A stretch of DNA of 7,919 bases from Candidatus Nomurabacteria bacterium RIFCSPHIGHO2_01_FULL_39_10 (GCA_001786805.1 MFTJ01000021.1:9386-17304), one strand, 5' to 3'. Numbered from the stretch's first letter, positions 1 through 6,492 are shown. Notes: a model not told the origin generated them from the letters alone. Translations and numbers: made by a program.

Positions 1-1
1 C

Positions 2-724
2 GACATCGCTAAAGAATCCGCGGACATTATTCTTCTAGAAAAAGATTTGAGTCCTGTTTTAAAAAGCGTGTCCACCGGTCGGCGCGCTTTGCGAAACATG
101 CTGATTTACATAATTTATACGCTCTCAGGAAATGCCGGCACTTTTTTCTCCCTTCTTTTTGCTTCCTTCTTTTATCCAGTCTTGCCGATGCTTCCAATTC
201 AGATACTTTTGAATAACTTGCTGACAGATCTGCCTTTGATGCTCATAATTACCGACAATCCCGATGAATATTCTATGAAGCATGTCCCGCATTTTGAGCC
301 GAAAAAATTAATGAAGCGCGTCCTCATTTTCGGTCTGATTTCCAGCCTTTTTGATTTTATTTATTTTCAAATTTATAAAGATGCCAGCGTTGCCGAATTT
401 CAAACCGGCTGGTTCGTATTCTCTGTCTTGGCCGAACTGGCTCTGATATTTTCTATACGCTCTTCGCGCTCAATTTTCAAATCTCCCGCTCTTTCCGTTC
501 CGCTTTTCTTGGGTATCGCCATTACCTCAATCCTGACTTTTGTTTTTGTTTTCACAGGAGTTTTGTCTCACATATTTAAATTTTCCGCGCTGTCCGCGCA
601 AGCCGTGCTTTCTCTCTTTGGTCTTACCTTTTTGTATATCATCTCCAACGAAATCGCCAAGTTCTTCATGCGCCGAAGAAATCTTTACAACAAACCTACT
701 GTTCCGATACAAGTTTTCAAATGA
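2..724 (+). CDS. Magnesium-type (MgtA/MgtB-like) P-type ATPase, C-terminal part
   Basis: This is the C-terminal part (about 240 residues) of a P-type cation pump whose beginning lies outside the window; the open frame runs back to base 2 without a start. The first visible residues, DIAKESADIILLEKDL, are the end of the phosphorylation domain just after the GDGxNDAP hinge. Six hydrophobic segments follow, matching M5 to M10 of a P-type ATPase. The segments FYPVLPMLPIQILLNNLLTD, ITDNPDE and FQTGWFVFSVLAEL resemble the equivalent parts of MgtA/MgtB magnesium importers (LPMLPLHLLIQNLLYD, FDNVDEE, QTGWFV as I remember them), so magnesium uptake is the likely role; the assignment to the P-type family is much firmer than the ion. 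It ends in TGA 12 bases before the next pump gene, which is in the same frame, and the promoter of that gene overlaps its tail. Confidence 0.85.
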   Translation, partial: DIAKESADIILLEKDLSPVLKSVSTGRRALRNMLIYIIYTLSGNAGTFFSLLFASFFYPVLPMLPIQILLNNLLTDLPLMLIITDNPDEYSMKHVPHFEPKKLMKRVLIFGLISSLFDFIYFQIYKDASVAEFQTGWFVFSVLAELALIFSIRSSRSIFKSPALSVPLFLGIAITSILTFVFVFTGVLSHIFKFSALSAQAVLSLFGLTFLYIISNEIAKFFMRRRNLYNKPTVPIQVFK

Positions 725-730
725 TATAAT
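702..730 (+). promoter_or_regulatory. Promoter of the second P-type ATPase, leaderless type
   Basis: A perfect TATAAT box lies at 725-730, right after the stop of the upstream ATPase gene, and a weak -35 candidate TTCCGA lies at 702-707 with a 17-nt spacer. The box ends 6 nt before the ATG at 737, so transcription would begin at or next to the A of the start codon. No Shine-Dalgarno sequence precedes the ATG, which fits a leaderless mRNA. Confidence 0.6.
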
Positions 731-736
731 GTACGC

Positions 737-3346
737 ATGAAAATAGTTATACAACCATGGGCGGAGTCCGCAAGAGAGGTTATTGAAGAGTTGAATACGA
801 GGGAAACGGGGCTTACCGAAAAAGAAGCGGCGGATCGTTTAACCAAGTACGGGAATAACACTTTTCATAATAAAGAAAAAACTAGCGTTGTAACTTTGTT
901 TTTGAAACAGTTTTTAAGTCCGCTGATATTTTTACTTATTGGCGCGGGAGTTCTGACTTCCATACTGAATGAGTGGGTGCAAACTGTCGTCATCGCGCTC
1001 GCAGTGCTTTTAAATGTAGTGCTCGGTTTTTATCACGAGTATCACGCTGAAAATACACTTGATAAATTAAAAACATACATAAAAGACAGAGCCCGAGTTA
1101 AGAGGAGCGGCAGAGAGCAGGAGATAGACTCTCTGCTTTTGGTTCCCGGAGATATAATAAAATTAGCATACGGAGCGAGGGTTCCCGCTGACGCTCGCAT
1201 ACTTTCTGTAAATGATTTTAGCGCGGATGAAGCCATCTTGACCGGAGAATCTCTGCCTGTTCACAAGAATGAAGAACCCATAACCTTGACTGCGCTTGTG
1301 GCTGAACGCAAGAATATTGCCCATGCCGGGAGCTTGGTGGTGCAGGGCTATGCCACTGCGGTTGTTTATGGCACCGGCAATGAAACTGAAATTGGAAAAA
1401 TCGCCAGTGTCGTATCCGCTACAACAAGAACAAAGACGCCTTTGCAAAAAGGGATTGGACACTTGGCTTGGTTTATTTTTTTTATAGTATGTCTTATCGT
1501 CACTTTGATTTTAATTCTGGGAATCACTCGCGGGGAGTCTCTTATTCCTATGCTTATTCTTTCTGTCGCGGTCGCCGTCGGGGCGGTGCCCGAAGCTCTA
1601 CCCATTGCTCTGACTGTCATTTTGGCGATTGGCTCCGAGCGCATTGCAAGTAAAAAAGGGATTGTCAGAAAACTTACAGCCGCAGAGACGCTCGGTTCCA
1701 CCACTCTCATCATGACGGACAAAACTGGCACTCTGACTCTGGCCGATATGCAGCTTGTCAGCGTTAACGAAGTGAATAAAATTCTAGGGAGTCATTTGCC
1801 GAAAGAAGAAGTCAAAGAATTTTCCAAAGAACAAAAAACCTTACTTGAATTGTCTCTTCTCAATGTAGATGTTTCAATTGAAAATCCGGAAGAAGAGAAA
1901 AGTAAATGGATTTTTAAAGGCAGACCTTTTGAAGTAAATATCGTCAAAGCTTGCCGTACGCGCAACATTCCGATTGACACGATCTCATCTCTCGCTTCTC
2001 ACATTATTCTGCCTTTTAATTCAACCAATAAATTTTCCGTAGCCGATAAAGACGGCAGTTATGTGGTGATGGGAGCGCCGGATATTCTTCTTTCAAAATC
2101 CAAAATTTCTAAAGAAGAATATCTGCAGATTGAATCATGGATTGATGAAACCAGCAGGGAAGGAAAAAGACTCATCGGCATCGCTACGATAGAAAAAAAA
2201 CATCAAAAACATTTTTCCATTGAAGACATAAGAGATATACATTTTCTGGGAATGTTTGTCTTTTATGATCCGATACGGCCTCTTGTGCCTGCCGCTATAA
2301 AAAATATAGAATCGCATGGAGTTAAAATGGTTCTAGTTACCGGAGATTTGATGGGGACTGCCGTCTCCGTGGCAAAAAGTTTGGATTGGGCAGTAGGAGA
2401 AGAAGAGGTACTCTCGGGAGGTGAAATACAGAGTCTGTCCGATGAACAACTGCTTGGCATTATTCCAAAAATAAAAATCTTTGCTCGGGTTACACCTGAA
2501 GACAAACTGAGGATTGGTCAGCTTTACCAAAAATTGGGCGAAGTGGTGGCGATGACGGGGGACGGAGTGAATGATGCTCCCTCTCTGAAAGCAATGGATA
2601 TCGGCATTGCGCTTGGTTCCGGGAGCGATGTGGCAAAATCAGCTTCTGATTTGGTTCTGCTGGATGATAATTTTGAAACAATATCTCTGGCAATTGATGA
2701 AGGGCGCAGAATATTATCAAATATCAGAAAAACTTTTACTTATTTGATGTCCAACTCTTTTGACGAGGTGTTCGTTATTGGCGGAAGTCTTCTTTTTACC
2801 CTTCCACTGCCTATTACCGCGCTTCAGATTATCTGGGTAAATCTTTTTACCGGAAGTCTGCCCGCGCTGGCTTTCGCGTTTGACGAGGATATGGATAGGG
2901 AAAAAAGGAAAGGCAAAGGGACTAATCTGATATTTTCTAAAGGCGTAAAATTATTAATTTTCGGTGTTGGTATTTTAAGCTCACTTCTTCTTTTTATTCT
3001 ATATTATATTTTGTTAAAAATTGGTCTTGATCTCCCGGTTGCCCGTTCTATCTTTTTCGTCTGTTTTTCTTCCTATATTCTGGCAATCGCTTTTTCTTTT
3101 AGAAGCTTAAATCATCCGCTTTTTTCATACTCAATTTTTTCCAATAAAAAACTAAACATGAGCATTATTATCGCAGTTGTGATTTTAATTTTTACAATGA
3201 CTATTCCGGCGCTCCGAAATATTTTTGAACTCGCGCCTCTGCCTCTCTCTTCTCTGCCGTTTATTATTTTTTGGCTTGTTTTAAACATTCTTTTGGTAGA
3301 AGGCGCGAAATATTTTTTACGCAAGCGCGCAAAAATTTCAAAGTAG
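737..3346 (+). CDS. Calcium-type (SERCA-like, type II) P-type cation ATPase
   Basis: Complete 869-residue ion pump of the inner membrane. Seen in order: N-terminal cation ATPase domain (about residues 5-75); two membrane helices; actuator domain with TGES at 169-172; M4 with PEALP at 285-289; phosphorylation motif DKTGTLT at 328-334 (phosphorylated Asp328); nucleotide domain with MGAPD at 445-449; TGD at 535-537; TGDGVNDAP at 607-615; then M5 to M10 with WVNLFTGSLP at 700-709. The arrangement is that of SERCA-type calcium pumps. Oddities: the usual KGAP lysine is Met445; the M6 motif that normally reads NxxTD has Gly706 instead of Asp, while M5 carries an extra acid in SNSFDE (672-677). The ion is therefore uncertain: calcium, another cation or protons. 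The start at 737 is favoured because TATAAT ends 6 nt upstream and the N terminus fits the family. The gene sits in tandem with another P-type ATPase. Confidence 0.92.
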   Translation: MKIVIQPWAESAREVIEELNTRETGLTEKEAADRLTKYGNNTFHNKEKTSVVTLFLKQFLSPLIFLLIGAGVLTSILNEWVQTVVIALAVLLNVVLGFYHEYHAENTLDKLKTYIKDRARVKRSGREQEIDSLLLVPGDIIKLAYGARVPADARILSVNDFSADEAILTGESLPVHKNEEPITLTALVAERKNIAHAGSLVVQGYATAVVYGTGNETEIGKIASVVSATTRTKTPLQKGIGHLAWFIFFIVCLIVTLILILGITRGESLIPMLILSVAVAVGAVPEALPIALTVILAIGSERIASKKGIVRKLTAAETLGSTTLIMTDKTGTLTLADMQLVSVNEVNKILGSHLPKEEVKEFSKEQKTLLELSLLNVDVSIENPEEEKSKWIFKGRPFEVNIVKACRTRNIPIDTISSLASHIILPFNSTNKFSVADKDGSYVVMGAPDILLSKSKISKEEYLQIESWIDETSREGKRLIGIATIEKKHQKHFSIEDIRDIHFLGMFVFYDPIRPLVPAAIKNIESHGVKMVLVTGDLMGTAVSVAKSLDWAVGEEEVLSGGEIQSLSDEQLLGIIPKIKIFARVTPEDKLRIGQLYQKLGEVVAMTGDGVNDAPSLKAMDIGIALGSGSDVAKSASDLVLLDDNFETISLAIDEGRRILSNIRKTFTYLMSNSFDEVFVIGGSLLFTLPLPITALQIIWVNLFTGSLPALAFAFDEDMDREKRKGKGTNLIFSKGVKLLIFGVGILSSLLLFILYYILLKIGLDLPVARSIFFVCFSSYILAIAFSFRSLNHPLFSYSIFSNKKLNMSIIIAVVILIFTMTIPALRNIFELAPLPLSSLPFIIFWLVLNILLVEGAKYFLRKRAKISK

Positions 3347-3371
3347 CATTTCTTTGTATTTTTTGTTAGAT

Positions 3372-3377
3372 TATCTT
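3372..3377 (+). promoter_or_regulatory. Candidate -10 box for tRNA-His
   Basis: TATCTT (4 of 6 matches to TATAAT) ends 6 nt before the first base of the tRNA at 3384. That spacing would place the transcription start on the tRNA 5' end itself. I see no convincing -35 box at the right distance (TTGTAT at 3354-3359 is too close), so this is tentative. Confidence 0.3.
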
Positions 3378-3383
3378 ATGCAT

Positions 3384-3455
3384 GGTGCCTATGGTGTAAT
3401 AGCAGCACTAGAACTTGTGGAGTTCTAAGATTCGGAGCGTAACCGAATAGGCACC
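3384..3455 (+). tRNA. tRNA-His (anticodon GTG)
   Basis: The sequence folds into a full cloverleaf. The acceptor stem pairs 3385-3391 with 3448-3454, and G-1 at 3384 faces the discriminator C73 at 3455, the special identity pair of tRNA-His. The D stem is 3394-3397 with 3405-3408. The anticodon stem is 3410-3414 with 3422-3426 around the 7-nt loop TTGTGGA, giving anticodon GTG at 3417-3419. The variable loop is AAGA, and the T stem is 3431-3435 with 3443-3447. It decodes CAC and CAT. CCA is not encoded: CAA follows C73. The D loop (AATAGCA) lacks the GG pair, and the T loop reads AGCGTAA rather than TTCRANY, so the tertiary elbow must be unusual. A bacterial tRNA search program might score it low. 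The tsaC-like gene starts only 7 nt beyond the tRNA 3' end, suggesting a shared transcript. Confidence 0.88.
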
Positions 3456-3462
3456 CAATTTT

Positions 3463-4026
3463 ATGTTATGGGACAACAAAAATATTTTAGAAGTACTTAA
3501 AAAAAATGGTGTGGTGGTGATGCTCACGGACACCTTGTATGGCATCGTGGGTAGAGCGCAGAATGTTTCTACAGTTGAGCGGATTTATGCAATACGCAAA
3601 AGAAATCCGGAGAAACCCTGTATCATACTGATTGGAGACATTAGCGAACTTGAAAAATTTTCTATATTTCTTCTGAAGGAACAAAAAGAAATTCTTGAGC
3701 AGTATTGGCTCTCAGGCTCTGAACCCGTAAGCATTGTTCTTGACTGTTCTAATGAAAGATTTTCCTATCTTCATCGTGGTACAAAAACTCTGGCATTCAG
3801 ATTGCCTGCGCAGACAGAATTGCAAAACTTATTAAAACAAACTGGTCCGCTCATTGCTCCCTCCGCCAATCCAGAAGGCCTGCCTCCAGCCGAAAATATT
3901 TCCGAAGCAAAAAAATATTTTGGCGATGAAGTTGATTTATATATAGACGGGGGAGAAATAAAAGGCAAGCCATCAAAAGTCATAAAATTGCATAAAGACG
4001 GGACTGTTGAAATATTAAGACCATAA
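3463..4026 (+). CDS. tsaC: L-threonylcarbamoyladenylate synthase (TsaC/YrdC/Sua5 family)
   Basis: The 187-residue cytoplasmic enzyme would make threonylcarbamoyl-AMP from threonine, bicarbonate and ATP. This is the first step of the universal t6A modification at position 37 of tRNAs that read ANN codons; the TsaB/TsaD/TsaE machinery then transfers the group. Visible family motifs are TDTLYG at 22-27, the KR...KP segment at 46-52 (RKRNPEKPCIIL), FRLP in the middle, PSANPEG with Ser134-Ala135-Asn136, and a PSKVIKL segment near the end. Length matches the short TsaC/YrdC form without the extra C-terminal Sua5 domain. The ATG at 3463 is chosen because the conserved region begins about 12 residues later. 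No Shine-Dalgarno site exists; the 5' side is the tRNA-His. RNase Z cutting of a joint transcript would leave a 7-nt leader. Its partner tRNA substrates do not include tRNA-His. Confidence 0.9.
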   Translation: MLWDNKNILEVLKKNGVVVMLTDTLYGIVGRAQNVSTVERIYAIRKRNPEKPCIILIGDISELEKFSIFLLKEQKEILEQYWLSGSEPVSIVLDCSNERFSYLHRGTKTLAFRLPAQTELQNLLKQTGPLIAPSANPEGLPPAENISEAKKYFGDEVDLYIDGGEIKGKPSKVIKLHKDGTVEILRP

Positions 4027-4049
4027 GCGGAGACAGCAATAAGAAACGA

Positions 4050-4112
4050 TCGCGCACTAATGCTGTGTTGCCAAATTCAGCATTTGCTCGCGGTCGCGAG
4101 CAAATGCTGAAT
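4050..4112 (+). repeat. Perfect 18-bp palindrome with an extra imperfect third copy
   Basis: The left arm 4075-4092 and right arm 4095-4112 are exact reverse complements, separated by only 2 bases (GT), so RNA from either strand forms an 18-bp hairpin. A diverged third copy at 4050-4065 matches the right arm (4094-4109) at 13 of 16 positions and could instead pair with the left arm (12 of 15 pairs). The element lies in the gap between the convergent tsaC-like gene and the minus-strand gene at 4135-4482, where a two-way terminator would be useful. Neither side has the run of T expected of an intrinsic terminator, so it may be a REP-like repeat or an RNA-stabilising end instead. Confidence 0.8.
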
Positions 4113-4134
4113 CTTCAAAAAAGTTTTAATGTTG

Positions 4135-4482
4135 TTAAGATGAGGCTGACTTATTTTTAAAATTCAAATAATTTTCCAGGGCATTGCCGGTGAGATTCAT
4201 GATTATGCCTCCTTTAAAATGCGCAGAAATTTTCACTATCTTTTCCGTTTGGTTCGGAGAAACATTGGCACTCGCAACTATAACTTTAGACGGCATTATC
4301 CTGCCTTCCGTTATCTTTAATAAAGTAATGTCCTTTCCCTTTCCATCCGAGTAATTTAATTCACCAAAGGGGTAAAACGGTTTTTTATTTTTCAAACTCT
4401 GAAAGAATCTCTTCAGCGACTCTCCATGCTGTTCTGTCAATTCTTTTTCAATATTCTGACCCGATTGTTTAAACTCCTCCAT
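4135..4482 (-). CDS. Hypothetical protein, small and soluble
   Basis: I do not recognise this 115-residue protein. It has no signal peptide or membrane segment. The first 40 or so residues (MEEFKQSGQNIEKELTEQHGES onward) are charged and probably helical. The middle and end (ITLLKITEGRIMPSKVIVASANVSP, KIVKISAHFKGGIIMNLTGN) alternate like beta strands. There are no cysteines or obvious catalytic motifs. The frame stays open 12 codons further upstream to a TTG at 4518, but I reject that start: the TTG forms part of a -35 box (TTGATT), and a perfect TATAAT ends 7 nt before the ATG at 4482, so the mRNA is probably leaderless. It is divergent from murB and convergent with the tsaC-like gene. A good promoter and an intact frame argue that it is real, but its function is unknown. 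Confidence 0.7.
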   Translation of the reverse strand: MEEFKQSGQNIEKELTEQHGESLKRFFQSLKNKKPFYPFGELNYSDGKGKDITLLKITEGRIMPSKVIVASANVSPNQTEKIVKISAHFKGGIIMNLTGNALENYLNFKNKSASS

Positions 4483-4489
4483 ACCTTCT

Positions 4490-4518
4490 ATTATACGCTC
4501 TTCACTTTTTAAAATCAA
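4490..4518 (-). promoter_or_regulatory. Promoter of the minus-strand hypothetical gene
   Basis: On the minus strand, TTGATT (4518-4513) and a perfect TATAAT (4495-4490) are separated by exactly 17 nt. The -10 box ends 7 nt before the ATG at 4482, so transcription should begin at or very near the start codon. The promoter lies back to back with that of murB. Confidence 0.7.
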
Positions 4519-4539
4519 TGCCTTACGACGTCTTGCCGA

Positions 4540-4568
4540 TTGCGGAGCGGAGAGAGTTTTTGTATAGT
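4540..4568 (+). promoter_or_regulatory. Promoter of murB, leaderless type
   Basis: TTGCGG (4540-4545) and TATAGT (4563-4568) are separated by 17 nt. The -10 box ends 6 nt before the ATG at 4575, the same spacing as at 737. This places the real murB start inside the longer open frame that begins at 4518. Confidence 0.6.
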
Positions 4569-4574
4569 TGGCGT

Positions 4575-5588
4575 ATGGAGATTCGGAAAGACCACAATCT
4601 GTCTAAGTTAAATACTTTCGGCGTTTCCGCAAATGCCAAGTTTTTTGTTAAAATTGCGAATGAGGCTGACTTAGGAAAGCTTTTCAACGCTCCTGAATTT
4701 AAGAAGAATAAAAAGCTATTTTTGGGCGGGGGGAGCAATGTTTTATTTACCAAAGATTTTGACGGTTTGGTTATTTTGAATAAATTAAAAGGAATAGAAG
4801 TTTTGAGCGAAGATTCAGAAAGCGTCATAATCAGGTGCATGGGCGGAGAGATTTGGCATGACCTTGTGGTTTTTACGGTAGAGCGCGGACTTTGGGGGAT
4901 TGAAAATTTGGCGCTTATTCCGGGGACAGTCGGCGCGGCGCCGATGCAGAATATCGGCGCATACGGAGCAGACTTAAAAAATACGCTCCTAAATGTTGAA
5001 GCTTTTGAAATCAGCACCGGACAAAAGAAAATTTTTACTAAAGAAGAATGCGAACTCGGATACCGCGACAGTATTTTCAAAAACAAATTAAAAGATAGAT
5101 ATTTTATTTTCGCCATAACTTTAAAGTTAAGCAAAAAAGAAAAAAAGAATTTAACTTACAAAGTTTTACAGGAACATTTGGAGAAAAATAAGATAAAAGT
5201 TAAAAATTCAAAGCACATCAGCGACGCGGTGGTGGATATAAGGAGGAGCAAGCTTCCGGACCCGAAAGTGATAGGCAATGCCGGCAGTTTTTTCAAAAAT
5301 GTTTTCGTGAAGCCGGCAGAACTGAAAAAATTACAGGAAACTTATCCTGACATTCCGTATTTTGAAGAGGATGAAATTATAAAAATTCCCACCGGCTGGC
5401 TGATTGAACAAGCGGGATGGAAAGGTAAAAAAGCGGGTAATGTCGGCGTGCATGAAAAGCAAGCTTTGGTTCTGGTAAATCATGGTGGAGCCAAGGGAGA
5501 AGAAATATTGATTTTAGCCAATAAAATTATTGCTGACGTAAAAGAAAAATTTGGGCTGGAACTTATGCCGGAAGTGAATTTGATTTGA
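4575..5588 (+). CDS. murB: UDP-N-acetylenolpyruvoylglucosamine reductase (MurB)
   Basis: MurB is a cytoplasmic FAD enzyme that uses NADPH to reduce UDP-GlcNAc-enolpyruvate to UDP-MurNAc, the second committed step of peptidoglycan synthesis. The protein has 337 residues from the start chosen here. Seen are the N-terminal LNTFGV segment, the FAD-binding LGGGSNVLF, IENLALIPGTVGAAPMQNIG with GAYG, GYRDS (Tyr163, Arg164), GNAGSFFKN with the proton-donor serine Ser238, and the C-terminal PEVNLI with Glu333, the expected second catalytic acid. The frame is open 19 codons further up, to ATG 4518, but the region between contains the promoter, and MurB proteins normally begin just before the LNTFG motif. 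A separate promoter for the following gene overlaps its last codons. Its TGA stop, directly after the conserved C terminus, supports standard code use. Confidence 0.95.
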   Translation: MEIRKDHNLSKLNTFGVSANAKFFVKIANEADLGKLFNAPEFKKNKKLFLGGGSNVLFTKDFDGLVILNKLKGIEVLSEDSESVIIRCMGGEIWHDLVVFTVERGLWGIENLALIPGTVGAAPMQNIGAYGADLKNTLLNVEAFEISTGQKKIFTKEECELGYRDSIFKNKLKDRYFIFAITLKLSKKEKKNLTYKVLQEHLEKNKIKVKNSKHISDAVVDIRRSKLPDPKVIGNAGSFFKNVFVKPAELKKLQETYPDIPYFEEDEIIKIPTGWLIEQAGWKGKKAGNVGVHEKQALVLVNHGGAKGEEILILANKIIADVKEKFGLELMPEVNLI

Positions 5589-5608
5589 AAGTAAGCAGGG
5601 TATATAAT
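5580..5608 (+). promoter_or_regulatory. Promoter of the SIMPL-domain gene
   Basis: TTGATT (5580-5585, inside the last codons of murB) and a perfect TATAAT (5603-5608) are separated by 17 nt. Transcription should start near 5615, giving a leader of about 33 nt, very A+T-rich and without a Shine-Dalgarno site. A second, weaker box TATAAA at 5637-5642 ends 5 nt before the ATG and could give a leaderless form. Confidence 0.65.
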
Positions 5609-5647
5609 TAAGTTATTAAAAATAAAAAACAATTCATATAAAAATAT

Positions 5648-6463
5648 ATGGAAATACCAGCTCAATATATAAAGAATTTATACAAAACATTGCTTGTTTT
5701 TTTAGTGGTTCTTTCTTTATTTTTTGCCGTAAAGTTTTTGGCTGAATTGAAATCTTACGGCAGAATGGGCAACAGTGAGACTAATACCATTACTTTGTCG
5801 GGACATGGAGAAGTGACTGCCGTGCCGGACATCGCGAATGTTTATTTTACAATTCGTAAAACTGCAAAGACAGGCAAAGAAGCTCAGACCAGTGTTGCGG
5901 TTATTGAAAAAAAAGCCCTAGATTTTCTAGAGACGAAAGGCGTGGATGAGAAAGATATAAAAACTGAGAATGCGTCTGTTTATCCAAAATACGATTATGT
6001 ACGAAAATTATGTCCACAAACCGAAATAGGAGGCGTTGTCTCTCCCGCTTATGACTGTGGCGGTAAACAAGTGCTTTCCGGTTACGAGGCGAGCGAGAGC
6101 ATTACCGTAAAAATTCGCAACACGGATGATGCCGGAACCATCATGCAGGGATTGGGTACCACGGGTGTTTCTAATTTAAGCGGTCCAAATTTTTCTATTG
6201 ATGATGAAGACGCTCTAAAAGCAGAGGCGAGAAAAAAAGCCATTGACAACGCAAAAGAAAAAGCAAAAGTTTTAGCTGAAGATTTAGGGGTGAGTTTGGG
6301 CAGGATTGCAGATTTCAGCGAAGAGGGAAATTATTATCCTATCATGTATGGCAAGACCGCAATGATGGATTCTGCCGTCAGTTCCGTTCTTGCCCCGGCT
6401 GAGCTTCCAAAAGGCGAGAACACAATTAGTTCGGATATAACGATAACTTACGAGATAAAATAA
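5648..6463 (+). CDS. SIMPL-domain (DUF541) protein, membrane-anchored
   Basis: The 271-residue protein has one N-terminal hydrophobic segment (about residues 15-35, LLVFLVVLSLFFAVKFLAEL) that is a membrane anchor or signal peptide. An outward-facing SIMPL/DUF541 domain follows. Family features are the opening strand ITLSGHGEVTAVPDIANVYF, the long helix after it (AQTSVAVIEKKALDFLETKGV), the GYEASESITVKIRN strand, and the helix rich in Ala and Lys (EARKKAIDNAKEKAKVLAEDLGV) followed by GRIADFSEEG. Relatives include E. coli YggE and BP26 of Brucella, linked to stress tolerance and to ring-shaped oligomers, but the molecular role is not settled. Cys122 and Cys137 flank a short insert and could form a disulfide outside the membrane. 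The gene has its own promoter and ends at an intrinsic terminator, so it is probably a single-gene unit. Confidence 0.88.
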   Translation: MEIPAQYIKNLYKTLLVFLVVLSLFFAVKFLAELKSYGRMGNSETNTITLSGHGEVTAVPDIANVYFTIRKTAKTGKEAQTSVAVIEKKALDFLETKGVDEKDIKTENASVYPKYDYVRKLCPQTEIGGVVSPAYDCGGKQVLSGYEASESITVKIRNTDDAGTIMQGLGTTGVSNLSGPNFSIDDEDALKAEARKKAIDNAKEKAKVLAEDLGVSLGRIADFSEEGNYYPIMYGKTAMMDSAVSSVLAPAELPKGENTISSDITITYEIK

Positions 6464-6492
6464 ATTTGACTATTTTGTCAAAAAAGAGTAGG

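Noticed and set aside
722..739. TGA at 722-724 read as glycine, fusing the two ATPases
   Set aside because: The first protein already has the full set of C-terminal membrane helices, the second has its own promoter and N terminus, and TGA clearly ends murB, so the stop is genuine.
4075..4112. The 18-bp palindrome as an ordinary intrinsic terminator
   Set aside because: No T run follows the hairpin on either strand; on the plus strand it is followed by CTTC and a run of A.
4483..4518. Minus-strand hypothetical gene starting at TTG 4518
   Set aside because: The TTG belongs to the -35 box TTGATT and TATAAT lies inside the extension, so it should not be translated.
4518..4574. Longer murB with ATG at 4518 adding 19 residues
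   Set aside because: The extension holds TTGCGG-17 nt-TATAGT directly before ATG 4575, and MurB proteins normally start close to the LNTFG motif. The extra residues look like nothing in the family.
4140..4673. Identical 14-mer at 4140-4153 and 4660-4673
   Set aside because: One copy is in the end of the minus-strand gene and the other inside murB in unrelated context. A rough estimate gives about one chance in eight for such a pair in a window this size, so it is most likely coincidence.
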